The position numbers and the translations under genes are program-made. The notes beneath the pieces were generated by a model that saw only the letters and a program-made list of their open reading frames with translations, had not been told where the DNA came from and ran no database searches. From Nodosilinea sp. P-1105 (GTDB lineage: Bacteria > Cyanobacteriota > Cyanobacteriia > Phormidesmidales > Phormidesmidaceae): a stretch of 64,000 nt of DNA. The stretch is from assembly GCF_012911975.1 (NCBI RefSeq), contig NZ_SMDQ01000020.1:1-64000 (forward strand), written 5' to 3'. This document shows positions 54,360 through 63,955 of this stretch, one piece after another. The first letter of the stretch is position 1, and every line of letters starts with the position of its first letter.

Positions 54360-54723
54360 ACTCAGAAATTAAGCCGTCCTGCCGTAGGGTATCTAGCTCA
54401 CGCAGGGCCACGCCCAGGGCGTTGACCCGGGTGGGGTCAATGGTGGGGCTAGCGTCAGCCTGAGAGCCCACCTGCTGTCCCCAGTGGTTGGTAAATGCCT
54501 CCTGGGGTTGGGTTAACATCCAGACCCCCTCGATGGCACAAGCAATGCGGGGAATCTGGGTCCAGCTGAGCAGGAGGTACAGGATCCCCCATCCGGGCTG
54601 CCCCAGATAAAATTTATGTAGTCCTGATAGGGGAATAGGACTCGGGGCTAGGGCCCCAGCCCAAGCTAAAGCAACAGCAATTCGACGGCTACGCAGTTCT
54701 ATGGACATCGCAAGCCGGGACAT
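54313..54723 (-). CDS. TM2-domain membrane protein with SHOCT-like C-terminus
   Basis: A 136-residue protein. A TM2 module (AVALAWAGALAPSPIPLSGLHKFYLGQPGWGILYLLLSW, split) gives two membrane helices with the conserved FYLG turn. The C-terminus ([26 protein letters not shown], split) is SHOCT-like. Role unknown. It may be co-transcribed with the HHH and GST-like genes downstream. Confidence 0.85.
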   Translation of the reverse strand: MSRLAMSIELRSRRIAVALAWAGALAPSPIPLSGLHKFYLGQPGWGILYLLLSWTQIPRIACAIEGVWMLTQPQEAFTNHWGQQVGSQADASPTIDPTRVNALGVALRELDTLRQDGLISEFEFEQKRRQLLEQIG

Positions 54724-54960
54724 CGCAACCCGGAGTTTAAAATTACTAACAAACCTATGAGCCTAGTATAGGCCGACCGTAAAGATATCGACAGGGTATC
54801 GAGGCGATCGCCCTAGCTGACCGAGAATCCGCAACAATAAAAATACGGATGAGTGCCGTTACTATAGCGTCATCAACCCTTGAATTGGGTTAGCAAAGGA
54901 TAAAGGCTTTGCTAGAGTCGATAAGATTACTTTAGTTCTTGCTGTTGTCGCTACCGCTGG

Positions 54961-55890
54961 ATGTCCCAACCTGCTTTTTCCCCCGCCTGGCTAAATCGAT
55001 ATACAGACCCCTATGCCATTTTGGGGGTCTCAGTGGCTGCGGACGAGCGTCGCATCCTGAAGCGCTATCGGGTTGTGGCTAAGCGCCTGCATCCTGATGC
55101 TCATATTGACACTCCGGCGGAGCAGCAGGCGTTTGTCAGTCAGGTATTTTCAAAGTTAGTCAACCCGGCCTATCAGCGGTTGAAGCTAGAAAAGGGACGC
55201 AGCGAAGTGTTGGCCACCCTGCGGTTTAAGGTAAGGCGGTTGACGCGGGATGGGCAGCTGCAGCCGTCAGATCACCTCAGTCGTCAGTTACTCGATATCC
55301 CTGAGGCTGAGGTTGAGTTGTTTTATGAACACGCCTTAGAGCAATTAATCGGCGACCAATATGCCTCCCTAAGCGCGTTTGAAGCCAACACCCCCCCCAT
55401 TGCCGAGCTCAACTTGGTTTACTTGCGCCGCAAAATGGGCGATCCGGTCATCCGAGAAAAGCGCACTGGTTTGATCACCGCCCCTGTTCCTAAGACATCA
55501 GTGGCTAACCCAGAGCTCCCGAAAGATAATGGCATATCTGGGGTAGCCTATGCCGATCGCCATTTCCAGCGAGCCCAAGAGTATCTCAAAGCTAAAGCGA
55601 TTCCCGCCGCCATCCAAGAGCTAAAGGATGCCCTGAGGATTGATCCTAAAAATCACAAATATCATTGCCTAATGGGGCAAGCCTATCTGCTCAGTAACCT
55701 ACCCGGTATGGCTAAAGTTCACTTTAAGCAAGCCTTGCGGCTCAACCCTAAAAATGCCGTGGCGTTGAAGTATGCCCAGCAACTTAAGCTAGATATCGCC
55801 AGCATTATCCAGCCCCAACCGGGGGCCGAGGCTAAATCCAGTCCATCCTCAGCTAAGCGCCCATTGTTTGGCCGGATGTTTTCTAAGTAG
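54961..55890 (+). CDS. J-domain protein with TPR repeats
   Basis: A 309-residue protein. An N-terminal J domain (DPYAILGVSVAADERRILKRYR, HPD at 44-46) should stimulate a DnaK-type Hsp70. A middle helical region is of unknown type, and two to three TPRs follow at about 200-275 (AIQELKDALRIDPKNHKYH, AKVHFKQALRLNPKNAVAL), ending with a basic tail. It is a cyanobacteria-style type III J protein; the client is unknown. Confidence 0.92.
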   Translation: MSQPAFSPAWLNRYTDPYAILGVSVAADERRILKRYRVVAKRLHPDAHIDTPAEQQAFVSQVFSKLVNPAYQRLKLEKGRSEVLATLRFKVRRLTRDGQLQPSDHLSRQLLDIPEAEVELFYEHALEQLIGDQYASLSAFEANTPPIAELNLVYLRRKMGDPVIREKRTGLITAPVPKTSVANPELPKDNGISGVAYADRHFQRAQEYLKAKAIPAAIQELKDALRIDPKNHKYHCLMGQAYLLSNLPGMAKVHFKQALRLNPKNAVALKYAQQLKLDIASIIQPQPGAEAKSSPSSAKRPLFGRMFSK

Positions 55891-56255
55891 CTAAATCGGG
55901 TATCAACGCTACAGCGTGGTCTAGCAAACAAGGTAAAATCTCATCGACATAGCGATCGCCTTCCCAGATTAGGATAAGAGTGTTCCAGTTAATACGTTAT
56001 CCAAAACATGGATGTAGGCCTGCCCATTGCCTGCCCACTGAGTTGAGGTTGATGTCCATGCTGCGGATATTTTTTTAGATGGAATACGCTAAGACGACGC
56101 TACTCTGTGCTGTTGGTTGCGACTTAGACAGCCAACGATCGTTACTTCAGATGCTCATGACGTTTACCCATGACGCGTGAGGCGGTCGGGTTTGCTTCAT
56201 CTGGTTTGCCCCAGCCCCAGCCTTAGGATCCTGTAGACACCGGAGAGTCTTCCCT
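55891..56255. other. 365-bp spacer before acnA
   Basis: No frame, tRNA or strong hairpin seen. A direct repeat CATGACG occurs twice (about 56157 and 56170). CGGAGAG at 56241-56247 is the acnA ribosome-binding site and supports the GTG start at 56256. Confidence 0.45.
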
Positions 56256-58937
56256 GTGAATAGCTTTAACGCCAAAACCACCCTGACTGTAGCCAATACC
56301 CCATATACGGTCTACAGCCTGCCAGAGGCGGCTAAATCGTTGGGTGATATTAGTCGTTTGCCCTTTAGCCTGAAAGTGCTGTTGGAAAATCTGCTGCGCC
56401 ACGAGGATGGTCGTTCGGTGAAAGCGGTGGATGTGCAAGCGGTGGCTGACTGGCTACAAACCCAGACCTCCGATCGCGAGATTGCCTATCGTCCAGCCCG
56501 GGTGCTAATGCAGGATTTCACTGGCGTCCCTGCTGTGGTTGATTTGGCCGCCATGCGGGATGCCATGGCTAAGCTGGGGGGCGACCCCGACAAAATCAAC
56601 CCCCTGTCTCCGGTCGACCTGGTGATCGATCACTCGGTGATGGTGGATGCCTTTGGCAGTGCGGCCGCCTTTAGTGAAAACGTCGAAAAGGAGTTTCAGC
56701 GCAACTTTGAGCGCTACGCCTTTCTCCGCTGGGGCCAAAATGCCTTTGATAACTTTCGGGTGGTGCCCCCCGGTACCGGTATTTGTCACCAGGTAAACCT
56801 CGAATATTTGGCCCAAGTGGTGTGGACCAAAACTGACGCTGGTGAAACGATGGCCTACCCCGATACCCTGGTCGGGACTGATAGCCACACCACCATGATC
56901 AACGGTCTGTCGGTGCTGGGCTGGGGCGTAGGCGGCATTGAAGCGGAAGCGGCCATGCTGGGGCAACCGATTTCAATGCTGATTCCTGAGGTGGTGGGCT
57001 TTAAGCTGACTGGGCAGTTGCCGGACGGGGCCACTGCCACAGACCTGGTGTTGACAGTGGTGCAGATGCTGCGCCAAAAGGGCGTGGTGAATAAGTTTGT
57101 GGAATTTTATGGTGACGGGCTGTCCCACCTGACCCTGGCTGACCGGGCCACCATCGCCAATATGGCCCCTGAGTACGGGGCCACCTGCGGCTTCTTTCCC
57201 ATCGACGCCGAAACCATCCATTATCTAGAGTTTTCCGGTCGTGACCCCGAACGGGTGGCCCTAGTGGAGGCCTATGCCAAGGCCCAGGGGCTGTGGCGCT
57301 CTACCGATACCCCCGATCCGATCTTTACCGATACCCTTTCCCTGGAGCTGGACACGGTTGAGCCTTCCCTGGCGGGGCCAAAGCGGCCCCAGGATCGCGT
57401 GCTGCTGTCTGACCTGGCCCACCAGTTCAAAACTGCGGACTTCCCCAGTTTTAGCGGTAAAGACTACAGCCAAAAACAGTCGGTGCCCGTGACCGGTGCC
57501 GACTATGCCCTCACCGATGGCGACGTGGTCATTGCCGCCATCACTAGCTGCACCAACACCTCTAACCCCTCGGTGATGATTGGCGCTGGCCTGGTGGCCC
57601 GCAAAGCTCGGGAAAAAGGGTTGACGGTCAAATCCTGGGTGAAAACCTCCCTGGCCCCCGGCAGCCAGGTGGTGTCTGATTATTTGGCTAAGGCTGGTTT
57701 GCAGGCTGATCTCGATGCCCTGGGCTTTAACCTGGTGGGTTACGGCTGTACCACTTGCATCGGTAATTCTGGCCCGCTGCCTGCTCCCATCGCCAACGCC
57801 ATTGACGACAACGATCTGGTGGTAGGGGCCGTGCTATCGGGCAACCGTAACTTTGAAGGCCGGGTCAGCCCTCACACCAAAGCTAATTACCTGGCGTCGC
57901 CGCCGTTGGTGGTGGCCTATGCGATCGCCGGTAACCTGGCCATCGACCTCAAAACAGACCCGATTGGCCAGGATGCCGACGGGCGACCGGTCTACCTCAA
58001 AGATATTTGGCCCAGCACCGATGAAATCAAGACGGTGATGGCAGCGGCTTTAACCCCCGAGATGTTTCGCAGCCGCTACAGCAATGTGTTTACCGGTACT
58101 GCTGATTGGCAGAAAATTGCCCCGGCCGACAGCCAAACCTATGATTGGCAGAACGACAGCACCTACGTTCAAAATCCCCCCTACTTTGAGGCCATGGCCC
58201 CCAGGGTCAACGGCCAAGCCTTTGCGGATATCCATGGGGCTCGGCCCCTGGCCCTGCTAGGGGACAGTATTACCACTGATCACATCTCTCCTGCTGGGGC
58301 GATCAAAGCTGACAGCCCCGCTGGCCACTACCTGGTAGACAACGGGGTGAATAGCAGTGAGTTTAACTCCTATGGCTCCCGCCGGGGCAACCACGAGGTG
58401 ATGATGCGAGGCACCTTCGCTAACATTCGCCTGCAGAATGAAATGGTGCCTGGTTCTTCGGGGGGGGTGACCCAACATATGCCCGATGGGACTGAAATGT
58501 CCATCTATGATGCGGCCATGAAGTACCAGGCCGAGGATGTCCCCCTGGTGGTAATTGCTGGCAAAGAGTACGGTACCGGCTCCTCCCGGGACTGGGCCGC
58601 TAAGGGGACCCGGCTGTTGGGGGTAAAGGCGGTGATTGCGGAAAGCTTTGAGCGTATCCATCGCTCTAACCTGGTGGGGATGGGGGTGCTGCCGTTGCAA
58701 TTTCAGGCGGGCTGCGATCGCCACACCTTAGACCTGAATGGCTCTGAGACCTTTGACCTAACGGGGCTCAGCAGTGGCATTCAGCCTGGTATGACGGTCA
58801 CCCTCACCATTCACCGTAGCCATGGAGCAACCACCCAGGTACCTCTGCTATGCCGGATTGACACCCTAGATGAGGTGGAATACTTCCGCCATGGGGGAAT
58901 TTTGCAGTACGTGCTGCGTCAGTTGCTAGCAGCTTAG
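56256..58937 (+). CDS. acnA: Aconitate hydratase, AcnA (IRP1-like) type
   Basis: An 893-residue [4Fe-4S] enzyme that isomerises citrate and isocitrate. It starts at GTG with a good CGGAGAG site. Cluster cysteines are Cys432 ([12 protein letters not shown]), Cys498 and Cys501 ([12 protein letters not shown]), matching AcnA spacing. Active-site AcnA blocks include [13 protein letters not shown] and [17 protein letters not shown]. The domain order is 1-2-3-linker-4, so it is AcnA and not AcnB. To my knowledge many cyanobacteria carry AcnB instead. Confidence 0.97.
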   Translation: MNSFNAKTTLTVANTPYTVYSLPEAAKSLGDISRLPFSLKVLLENLLRHEDGRSVKAVDVQAVADWLQTQTSDREIAYRPARVLMQDFTGVPAVVDLAAMRDAMAKLGGDPDKINPLSPVDLVIDHSVMVDAFGSAAAFSENVEKEFQRNFERYAFLRWGQNAFDNFRVVPPGTGICHQVNLEYLAQVVWTKTDAGETMAYPDTLVGTDSHTTMINGLSVLGWGVGGIEAEAAMLGQPISMLIPEVVGFKLTGQLPDGATATDLVLTVVQMLRQKGVVNKFVEFYGDGLSHLTLADRATIANMAPEYGATCGFFPIDAETIHYLEFSGRDPERVALVEAYAKAQGLWRSTDTPDPIFTDTLSLELDTVEPSLAGPKRPQDRVLLSDLAHQFKTADFPSFSGKDYSQKQSVPVTGADYALTDGDVVIAAITSCTNTSNPSVMIGAGLVARKAREKGLTVKSWVKTSLAPGSQVVSDYLAKAGLQADLDALGFNLVGYGCTTCIGNSGPLPAPIANAIDDNDLVVGAVLSGNRNFEGRVSPHTKANYLASPPLVVAYAIAGNLAIDLKTDPIGQDADGRPVYLKDIWPSTDEIKTVMAAALTPEMFRSRYSNVFTGTADWQKIAPADSQTYDWQNDSTYVQNPPYFEAMAPRVNGQAFADIHGARPLALLGDSITTDHISPAGAIKADSPAGHYLVDNGVNSSEFNSYGSRRGNHEVMMRGTFANIRLQNEMVPGSSGGVTQHMPDGTEMSIYDAAMKYQAEDVPLVVIAGKEYGTGSSRDWAAKGTRLLGVKAVIAESFERIHRSNLVGMGVLPLQFQAGCDRHTLDLNGSETFDLTGLSSGIQPGMTVTLTIHRSHGATTQVPLLCRIDTLDEVEYFRHGGILQYVLRQLLAA

Positions 58938-58951
58938 GGCGCTCCCCTAAT

Positions 58952-58979
58952 AGGGCGACACTGCCATAGCAGTCGCCCT
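58952..58979 (+). terminator. Hairpin 3' of acnA
   Basis: AGGGCGAC (58952-58959) pairs with GTCGCCCT (58972-58979), with an inner TGC/GCA, 15 nt after the stop. No T-run; probably marks the transcript end. Confidence 0.5.
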
Positions 58980-59044
58980 GGACCTCCCCCAAGGGTGACC
59001 TACAAGAAGTACAGTCTCCGATTGGATGAGGTCATTGCTGGTAC

Positions 59045-59149
59045 TCCGGTACCTGGCACAGAACACCGGTTTCTTGGCCAGACAGCAGTTATCTTGTGAG
59101 AGCAGCGACGAAGAAACCGGGTTTTTACCCTATTGAACCGATGCTCTAG
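59045..59149. repeat. ~105-bp dispersed element, copy C
   Basis: The most diverged copy: ACAGAACACCGGTTTCTTGG, then GAGAGCAGCGACGAAGAAACC and GGGTTTTT, ending GAACCGATGCTCTAG. The right half is nearly identical to copy B. It lies 108 bp past the acnA stop. Confidence 0.75.
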
Positions 59150-59328
59150 TAGCCCTGGCGCTGTCAATGGTACTCAGCCCTAACCAAGTCATTACTTGCC
59201 TGTTAAGAGTCCTTGAAGCTGAGGGATAACTACAGAGAACCCTAGGTGATACCCCCTATAGTTTGGCAAGAGTGGATATCGCCTCTGCACGATCCACCCG
59301 TTGCACTATTCACCTGAGGACTACTGGC

Positions 59329-60354
59329 ATGGTGTCACCCATAGCTCCCGATCAGGACTCCCAAACGTTGTCGACTCAGTCCATGGAGGAACCCTCAGCG
59401 GCTAACTGCGTCGTGCCTGTGCCGTCTACGTTGACCGTTGTAGAAGCGGTGGAATTTGAGCAAGTGGTGCAGCAAAAGTGTCAGGCCCAGCCTGCTCCTG
59501 AGACGTTAATCATTGACCTGAGCCAAACCAACTTCATTGATAGTAGTGGCCTAGGGTCCCTCGTTATTGGCTACCGGGCTTGCCAAAGCCGAGGCATTGC
59601 CATGGTGCTGCGGGGAGTCCAGGAGCAGGTCCGGATGGTATTTGAGCTCACTAGCTTAGATCAGCTGTTTGTCTTTGAGCCTACTCCAGCAGGCTCGCCA
59701 GTAGCCCCGAGTCAGTCCGAGATGCGCTTTGTTGGGTTGACCACCCACCCTTCAGTGACCTCAAAGGGCAAGCGGTGCCTCGATATTGTAGGCGCCCTGG
59801 TGGGTTTAACGATTACCAGCGTTCTATCCATTCCGATTGTTTTGGCGATTAAGCTGGAAGATGGTGGCCCGATCCTATTCAAGCAAGAGCGGTGCTCTTG
59901 GATGGGCAAGCGGTTTTACATCTGGAAATTCCGTTCCATGGTCACCAACGCCGAGATTCTAAAAGCCCAGGTGGAAAATCAAGTGGAAGGGCCATTGTTC
60001 AAAAACGAAAATGACCCCCGCATTACCAAAGTGGGGCGGTTGCTCCGTCGGACGAGTTTGGATGAGCTGCCCCAGTTTTGGAATGTCCTCAAAGGCGAGA
60101 TGAGTTTGGTGGGTACTCGCCCCCCCACTCCCGATGAAATTGAGCAGTACAAGGTGCCCGAGTGGCAACGCTTAGACGTGAAGCCAGGGATGACGGGGGA
60201 GTGGCAGGTGAATGGACGCTCGACGGTGAAAAAGTTTGAGGACGTGATTCGGCTCGATTTGGCTTATCAGAAAAACTGGAGCCTGATGTATGACATGCAG
60301 CTAATTGTTAAAACTGTGCTGGTGCTCTTTTCAAAACAGGCTGGAGCCTCTTAA
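59329..60354 (+). CDS. STAS domain-sugar transferase fusion
   Basis: 341 residues from ATG 59329, which has GAGGA about nine bases upstream. Residues 35-120 are a STAS (anti-sigma-antagonist-like) domain with LIIDLSQTNFIDSSGLGSLV; Ser72 in DSSG is at the phosphorylation position of SpoIIAA. Residues 146-341 are a monotopic phosphoglycosyltransferase: KRCLDIVGA, a hydrophobic membrane hairpin at 153-174, KFRSM, the catalytic Asp245-Glu246 (LDELPQFW), SLVGTRPP and KPGMTGEWQVNGRS. Such enzymes move a sugar-1-phosphate onto undecaprenyl phosphate, the first step of exopolysaccharide or O-antigen units. The fusion suggests partner-switch control. Confidence 0.93.
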   Translation: MVSPIAPDQDSQTLSTQSMEEPSAANCVVPVPSTLTVVEAVEFEQVVQQKCQAQPAPETLIIDLSQTNFIDSSGLGSLVIGYRACQSRGIAMVLRGVQEQVRMVFELTSLDQLFVFEPTPAGSPVAPSQSEMRFVGLTTHPSVTSKGKRCLDIVGALVGLTITSVLSIPIVLAIKLEDGGPILFKQERCSWMGKRFYIWKFRSMVTNAEILKAQVENQVEGPLFKNENDPRITKVGRLLRRTSLDELPQFWNVLKGEMSLVGTRPPTPDEIEQYKVPEWQRLDVKPGMTGEWQVNGRSTVKKFEDVIRLDLAYQKNWSLMYDMQLIVKTVLVLFSKQAGAS

Positions 60355-60427
60355 GCCTCTCTGTCGGCCTCTAGAAACCGACTACCGCGATACAGTAAAG
60401 GTATTGATCTGTAGGTGACTAGAGGCC

Positions 60428-61720
60428 ATGCTGGCTCAAGTTTTGGCGGTGGTGATTGGGTTGGGCAGTGGGGGGCTGTATTTGGCGGCCTTCTTCTTTC
60501 CAGAAATTCATCGGCGGCATGATTTTTTTTGGAGTGGCGTTGGCCTGTTCTACGCTTTAGTACTCTGGGTCTGTGCCGTCCAAATTTCGTTTACAGAATT
60601 TTTGGGTCATCTGGCCAGCGTTGCTCTCCTGAGCTGGCTGGGCTGGCAAACCTTGACCCTACGCCGTAAGCGGACGCCAGTAGCGTTCCAAACTCCTCTG
60701 ACTGAAGAGACCTGGCCTGCTTTTTGGCATCGCAGTCGTCAGGTCCTGCTGGGTTGGTTGCAGGCTACCCCTCTGGGGCGATGGCTGCCTGATCCCAAGT
60801 CTAGGGATCAGCGGTTTCCCCTTCAGCCTGGAGAACTGCGCGCTTCTACCCTGAAAGATATTGGTTACGAGTTCGTAGACGATATAGAGCCAGTGGACCT
60901 GAGGGCACCATCAACCCAGGTAATGGCTGCCGGACAGACCGTAGTTACTCCAGCCAGTCAGCTTAGAAATGGCGATCGCCCCCCTGCCCCCAGTCCTGCT
61001 CGCCCGTCCTCTCCTACCCCGAAGGCTGAGCCGCTATCCCCTCAGCCAGCCAGCAATCCTGTTGGCAAACCCCAAGGCTGGTGGACCAAGGGGCGGGTGA
61101 TTGTCGGTTGGTTGGCAGAGGTGGTGCAGTCAGCTAGATCGCCCAAGCCCAAAAAACCGGTGATCGACATTCCTCCTCGCCCCTCGTCTTTGACTAAGTC
61201 GGGTGGTTCTTCCCAAACAGAGAAAGATGCCCCTGGCTCGGGCTATCGCCAAGAGAAGGGGGATGCGGTTGAGACACCGATGGATGCTGCGATCGCCATT
61301 ATTGATACCGCCGCCGTCGATAGCACCCAGGATGCCGTTAGCTCAACTGATCCACCCGCTGAACAGGTGGATCGGTCTGATCCCCAGGACCTAACCCCCG
61401 AAGATACAGCCCCTGAAGACCTAACTCCTGAAGACCTAACTCCTGAAGATACAACTCCTGAAGACATAACCCCTCAGGAAGTATCCCCAGGCAAAACTGC
61501 CCCAGACAAAACCGGTCCAGAGTCAACTGCTTCTGAAGCAATTGACCCAGTGGAACGTGAGCTCGATCGCCCTGTAGCCTCCCCCGAACCGTCTGAACCG
61601 TCTGAACCGTCTGAACCGTCTGTCCCTGCTTCCCCAGATGAGTCGCCCGATCGCAATCGCCACACATCCCCTGATCCCATCGATTCTGGGGGCGAGGAAG
61701 ACAGCAACTGGCCCGAGTAG
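60428..61720 (+). CDS. Ycf66 family protein with long low-complexity tail
   Basis: 430 residues. The N-terminal 80 form the Ycf66 domain with three hydrophobic segments (LAQVLAVVIGLGSGGLYLAAFFF; FWSGVGLFYALVLWVC; LASVALLSWLGWQTL). The rest is disordered and Pro/Glu/Thr-rich. Within it, 61391-61476 encodes repeated TPED units and 61590-61620 encodes PSE triplets from a 9-bp tandem repeat. Ycf66 is conserved in cyanobacteria and some plastids and its function is unknown. Start ATG 60428. Confidence 0.9.
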   Translation: MLAQVLAVVIGLGSGGLYLAAFFFPEIHRRHDFFWSGVGLFYALVLWVCAVQISFTEFLGHLASVALLSWLGWQTLTLRRKRTPVAFQTPLTEETWPAFWHRSRQVLLGWLQATPLGRWLPDPKSRDQRFPLQPGELRASTLKDIGYEFVDDIEPVDLRAPSTQVMAAGQTVVTPASQLRNGDRPPAPSPARPSSPTPKAEPLSPQPASNPVGKPQGWWTKGRVIVGWLAEVVQSARSPKPKKPVIDIPPRPSSLTKSGGSSQTEKDAPGSGYRQEKGDAVETPMDAAIAIIDTAAVDSTQDAVSSTDPPAEQVDRSDPQDLTPEDTAPEDLTPEDLTPEDTTPEDITPQEVSPGKTAPDKTGPESTASEAIDPVERELDRPVASPEPSEPSEPSEPSVPASPDESPDRNRHTSPDPIDSGGEEDSNWPE

Positions 61721-61838
61721 GAGCGCTGGTCATAACTGCTTGCCGCCGCCTGGCTATCAATGTTGATAGCTTTACTATTTAGTTATATAGTGAATGGGAT
61801 GATTGTTACCCTTGTTACCTCAATAGGAGCCTGGCGCT

Positions 61839-62918
61839 GTGGATAAGCCCTTGATTTTTCGGCAGCTTTTTGATGCTGATTCCTCCACCTACACCTACTT
61901 ATTGGCAGACCCCGTCAGCAAAGAAGCGGTGTTAATTGACCCAGTGTTTGAGCAGCATCAGCGCGATCGCGCTTTGATTGAAGAGTTGGATCTGACCTTA
62001 CTCGCTACTTTGGATACCCACTGTCACGCTGACCATGTCACTGGGGCTTGGCTGATGCAGCAAGCCGTCGGCTCTAAAATCGGTATTTCGGGTCGCTATG
62101 GCGATATGGTCAGCGGGGCTGACTACTTGCTGGATCATGGGGATGTGATCAAATTCGGCGATCGCGCCCTAGAAGTGCGGGCAACTCCAGGCCATACGGA
62201 CGGCTGCATTACCTACGTGCTCGATGATCAAACCATGGCCTTTACCGGCGACTGTCTCCTGATTCGGGGGGCAGGCCGCTGCGACTTTCAGCAGGGTAAT
62301 GCCCACATCATGTATCGCTCGATTACCGAGCAAATCTTTAGCCTGCCCGACGATTGCGTAATCTGGCCAGCCCACGACTACAGCGGCCGGACCGCTTCCA
62401 GCGTGCGAGAAGAGAAGGCCTATAACCCCCGCATTGGTGGTCAGGCCGACGAAAATGACTTTGTCGGCTACATGGAAAACCTGGGGTTGCCCCACCCGAA
62501 AAAAATCGACATTGCGATTCCAGCTAATTGTGTTTGTGGTCGTCCGGAAGATGGCAAGATGCCCGTGATTGCTGATTGGGGCCCGGTACGTCTGACCTAT
62601 GCCGGGGTAAAAGAAATTGATCCCCAGTGGGTGGCTGAACATCTCGATCGGCTGCATGTGGTGGATGTGCGCGGCGTCGATGAATTTAATGGCGACCTAG
62701 GCCACATTGACGATGCCCAATGGCTACCCTTGCCTGAACTGGACGATCGGGTGAGTGAAATTCCTACTGACCAGCCGGTGGTGACCGTGTGCAAGTCGGG
62801 ACGACGATCGGCCCAGGCGACGGTAATTTTGAAAAAGCAGGGGCGCAAAGAAGCGGCTAGCTTGCGCGGGGGCATGTTGAGTTGGCATCAGGCAAAGCTA
62901 CCGGTTGTGCGTCAATAA
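61839..62918 (+). CDS. Persulfide dioxygenase-rhodanese fusion (ETHE1-like)
   Basis: 359 residues from GTG 61839, after AGGAG. The N-terminal metallo-beta-lactamase domain has THCHADH (His61, His63, Asp65, His66), TPGHTDG and FTGDCLLIRGAGRCDFQQG, the signature of ETHE1-type persulfide dioxygenases that oxidise glutathione persulfide to sulfite. The C-terminal rhodanese domain (about 255-355) has VTVCKSGRRSAQ with the active Cys. The two activities fit one sulfide/persulfide detoxification path. The domain pair is known in bacteria; the exact reaction here is inferred. Confidence 0.94.
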   Translation: MDKPLIFRQLFDADSSTYTYLLADPVSKEAVLIDPVFEQHQRDRALIEELDLTLLATLDTHCHADHVTGAWLMQQAVGSKIGISGRYGDMVSGADYLLDHGDVIKFGDRALEVRATPGHTDGCITYVLDDQTMAFTGDCLLIRGAGRCDFQQGNAHIMYRSITEQIFSLPDDCVIWPAHDYSGRTASSVREEKAYNPRIGGQADENDFVGYMENLGLPHPKKIDIAIPANCVCGRPEDGKMPVIADWGPVRLTYAGVKEIDPQWVAEHLDRLHVVDVRGVDEFNGDLGHIDDAQWLPLPELDDRVSEIPTDQPVVTVCKSGRRSAQATVILKKQGRKEAASLRGGMLSWHQAKLPVVRQ

Positions 62919-63061
62919 CCGCTAATGCTGCCAGGGAGACGGCTGTCTTTATGGTGACAGGTGATAGGTGATAGGTGTCGGGCCAGGGTACTGACCAGGG
63001 GTTGCTATTGCTACCGGCCATCTATGGCAGGATAGCAGAGTCGATACGCTGAGAGACCAGG

Positions 63062-63955
63062 ATGGCAGGGGCATATTTTACGGGGTGTGCTGTTTGGGCC
63101 TTTAAGGACTGGGTAGGGGATTTTTATCCCCAGGGCAGTAAAGCGGCGGATTTTTTAAGGTTGTATTGCGATCGCATGACCACGGTCGAAGGCAACACCA
63201 CCTTTTACTCGCTGCCTGACGCCAAAACCATCGATCGCTGGGCCAGCATCATGCCATCGGGGTTTCGGTTTTGCCCCAAATTGCCACGGCTGTTTTCCCA
63301 CCAAGGGAAGCTGGTGCCCCATATCAAGTCGGCCCACCAGTTTATTCACACCCTTGCCCCCCTGGGGGATCGCCTGGGGCCAATGTTTCTACAGCTACCC
63401 CCCACCTATAGCCCTGAAAACTTCACTGACCTGCAAGAGTTCTTGGCCCAGTGGCCCCGACAGCAGCAGCCCATCGCTGTGGAGGTGCGCCACCTGGACT
63501 GGTTTCAGGATCCCTATGGCCTCCGCCTAAACCAAATGCTAGCGGCCATGGGGGTAGGGCGGGTGCTCTTGGATACGCGCCCCATTTATGACGGGATCGA
63601 TACCGCGTGTGAGGATCCCCAGATAGGCTCTGAGCGAAAAAAGCCCCAGGTGCCCCTGCAACCTGTGGTTACGGCCCCCTTTACGATTGTTCGCTACATC
63701 AGCCATCCAACCCCGGCGGTCAATCAACCCTACGTCCAGGACTGGGTGCCCAGGCTGCACCAATGGTTGCACCAGGGAACTGATGTCTATTTCTTCGCCC
63801 ACTGTCCCCAAGAGGCTCAATCCCCCGCGATCGCCCGCGAGGTCTACCACCACTTACAACAGGCTGGCACTGATATCCCTGACCTGCTGTGGGATGGGGT
63901 TGAACAGCAAGGGGCTGAGGACGTATCGTCCTCAGCCCAGCTCAGCTTGTTTTGA
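63062..63955 (+). CDS. DUF72 domain-containing protein
   Basis: A 297-residue protein with the DUF72 TIM-barrel-like pattern: YFTGCAVWAFKDWVGDFYP, TVEGNTTFYSLPDAKTIDRW, GFRFCPKLPR, LGPMFLQLPPTY, IAVEVRHLDWF, and YFFAHCPQEAQSPAIA near the end. The family is widespread with no settled function. Start ATG 63062. It ends 45 bp before the right edge of the window, and no further gene begins there. Confidence 0.92.
   Translation: MAGAYFTGCAVWAFKDWVGDFYPQGSKAADFLRLYCDRMTTVEGNTTFYSLPDAKTIDRWASIMPSGFRFCPKLPRLFSHQGKLVPHIKSAHQFIHTLAPLGDRLGPMFLQLPPTYSPENFTDLQEFLAQWPRQQQPIAVEVRHLDWFQDPYGLRLNQMLAAMGVGRVLLDTRPIYDGIDTACEDPQIGSERKKPQVPLQPVVTAPFTIVRYISHPTPAVNQPYVQDWVPRLHQWLHQGTDVYFFAHCPQEAQSPAIAREVYHHLQQAGTDIPDLLWDGVEQQGAEDVSSSAQLSLF

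Larger units (their letters stand above)
58938..59328. other. acnA to sugar transferase spacer
   Basis: This 391-bp space holds the acnA 3' hairpin (58952-58979) and element copy C (about 59045-59149). The remainder, about 59150-59328, should include the promoter of the sugar transferase gene; no other feature is seen. Confidence 0.5.
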
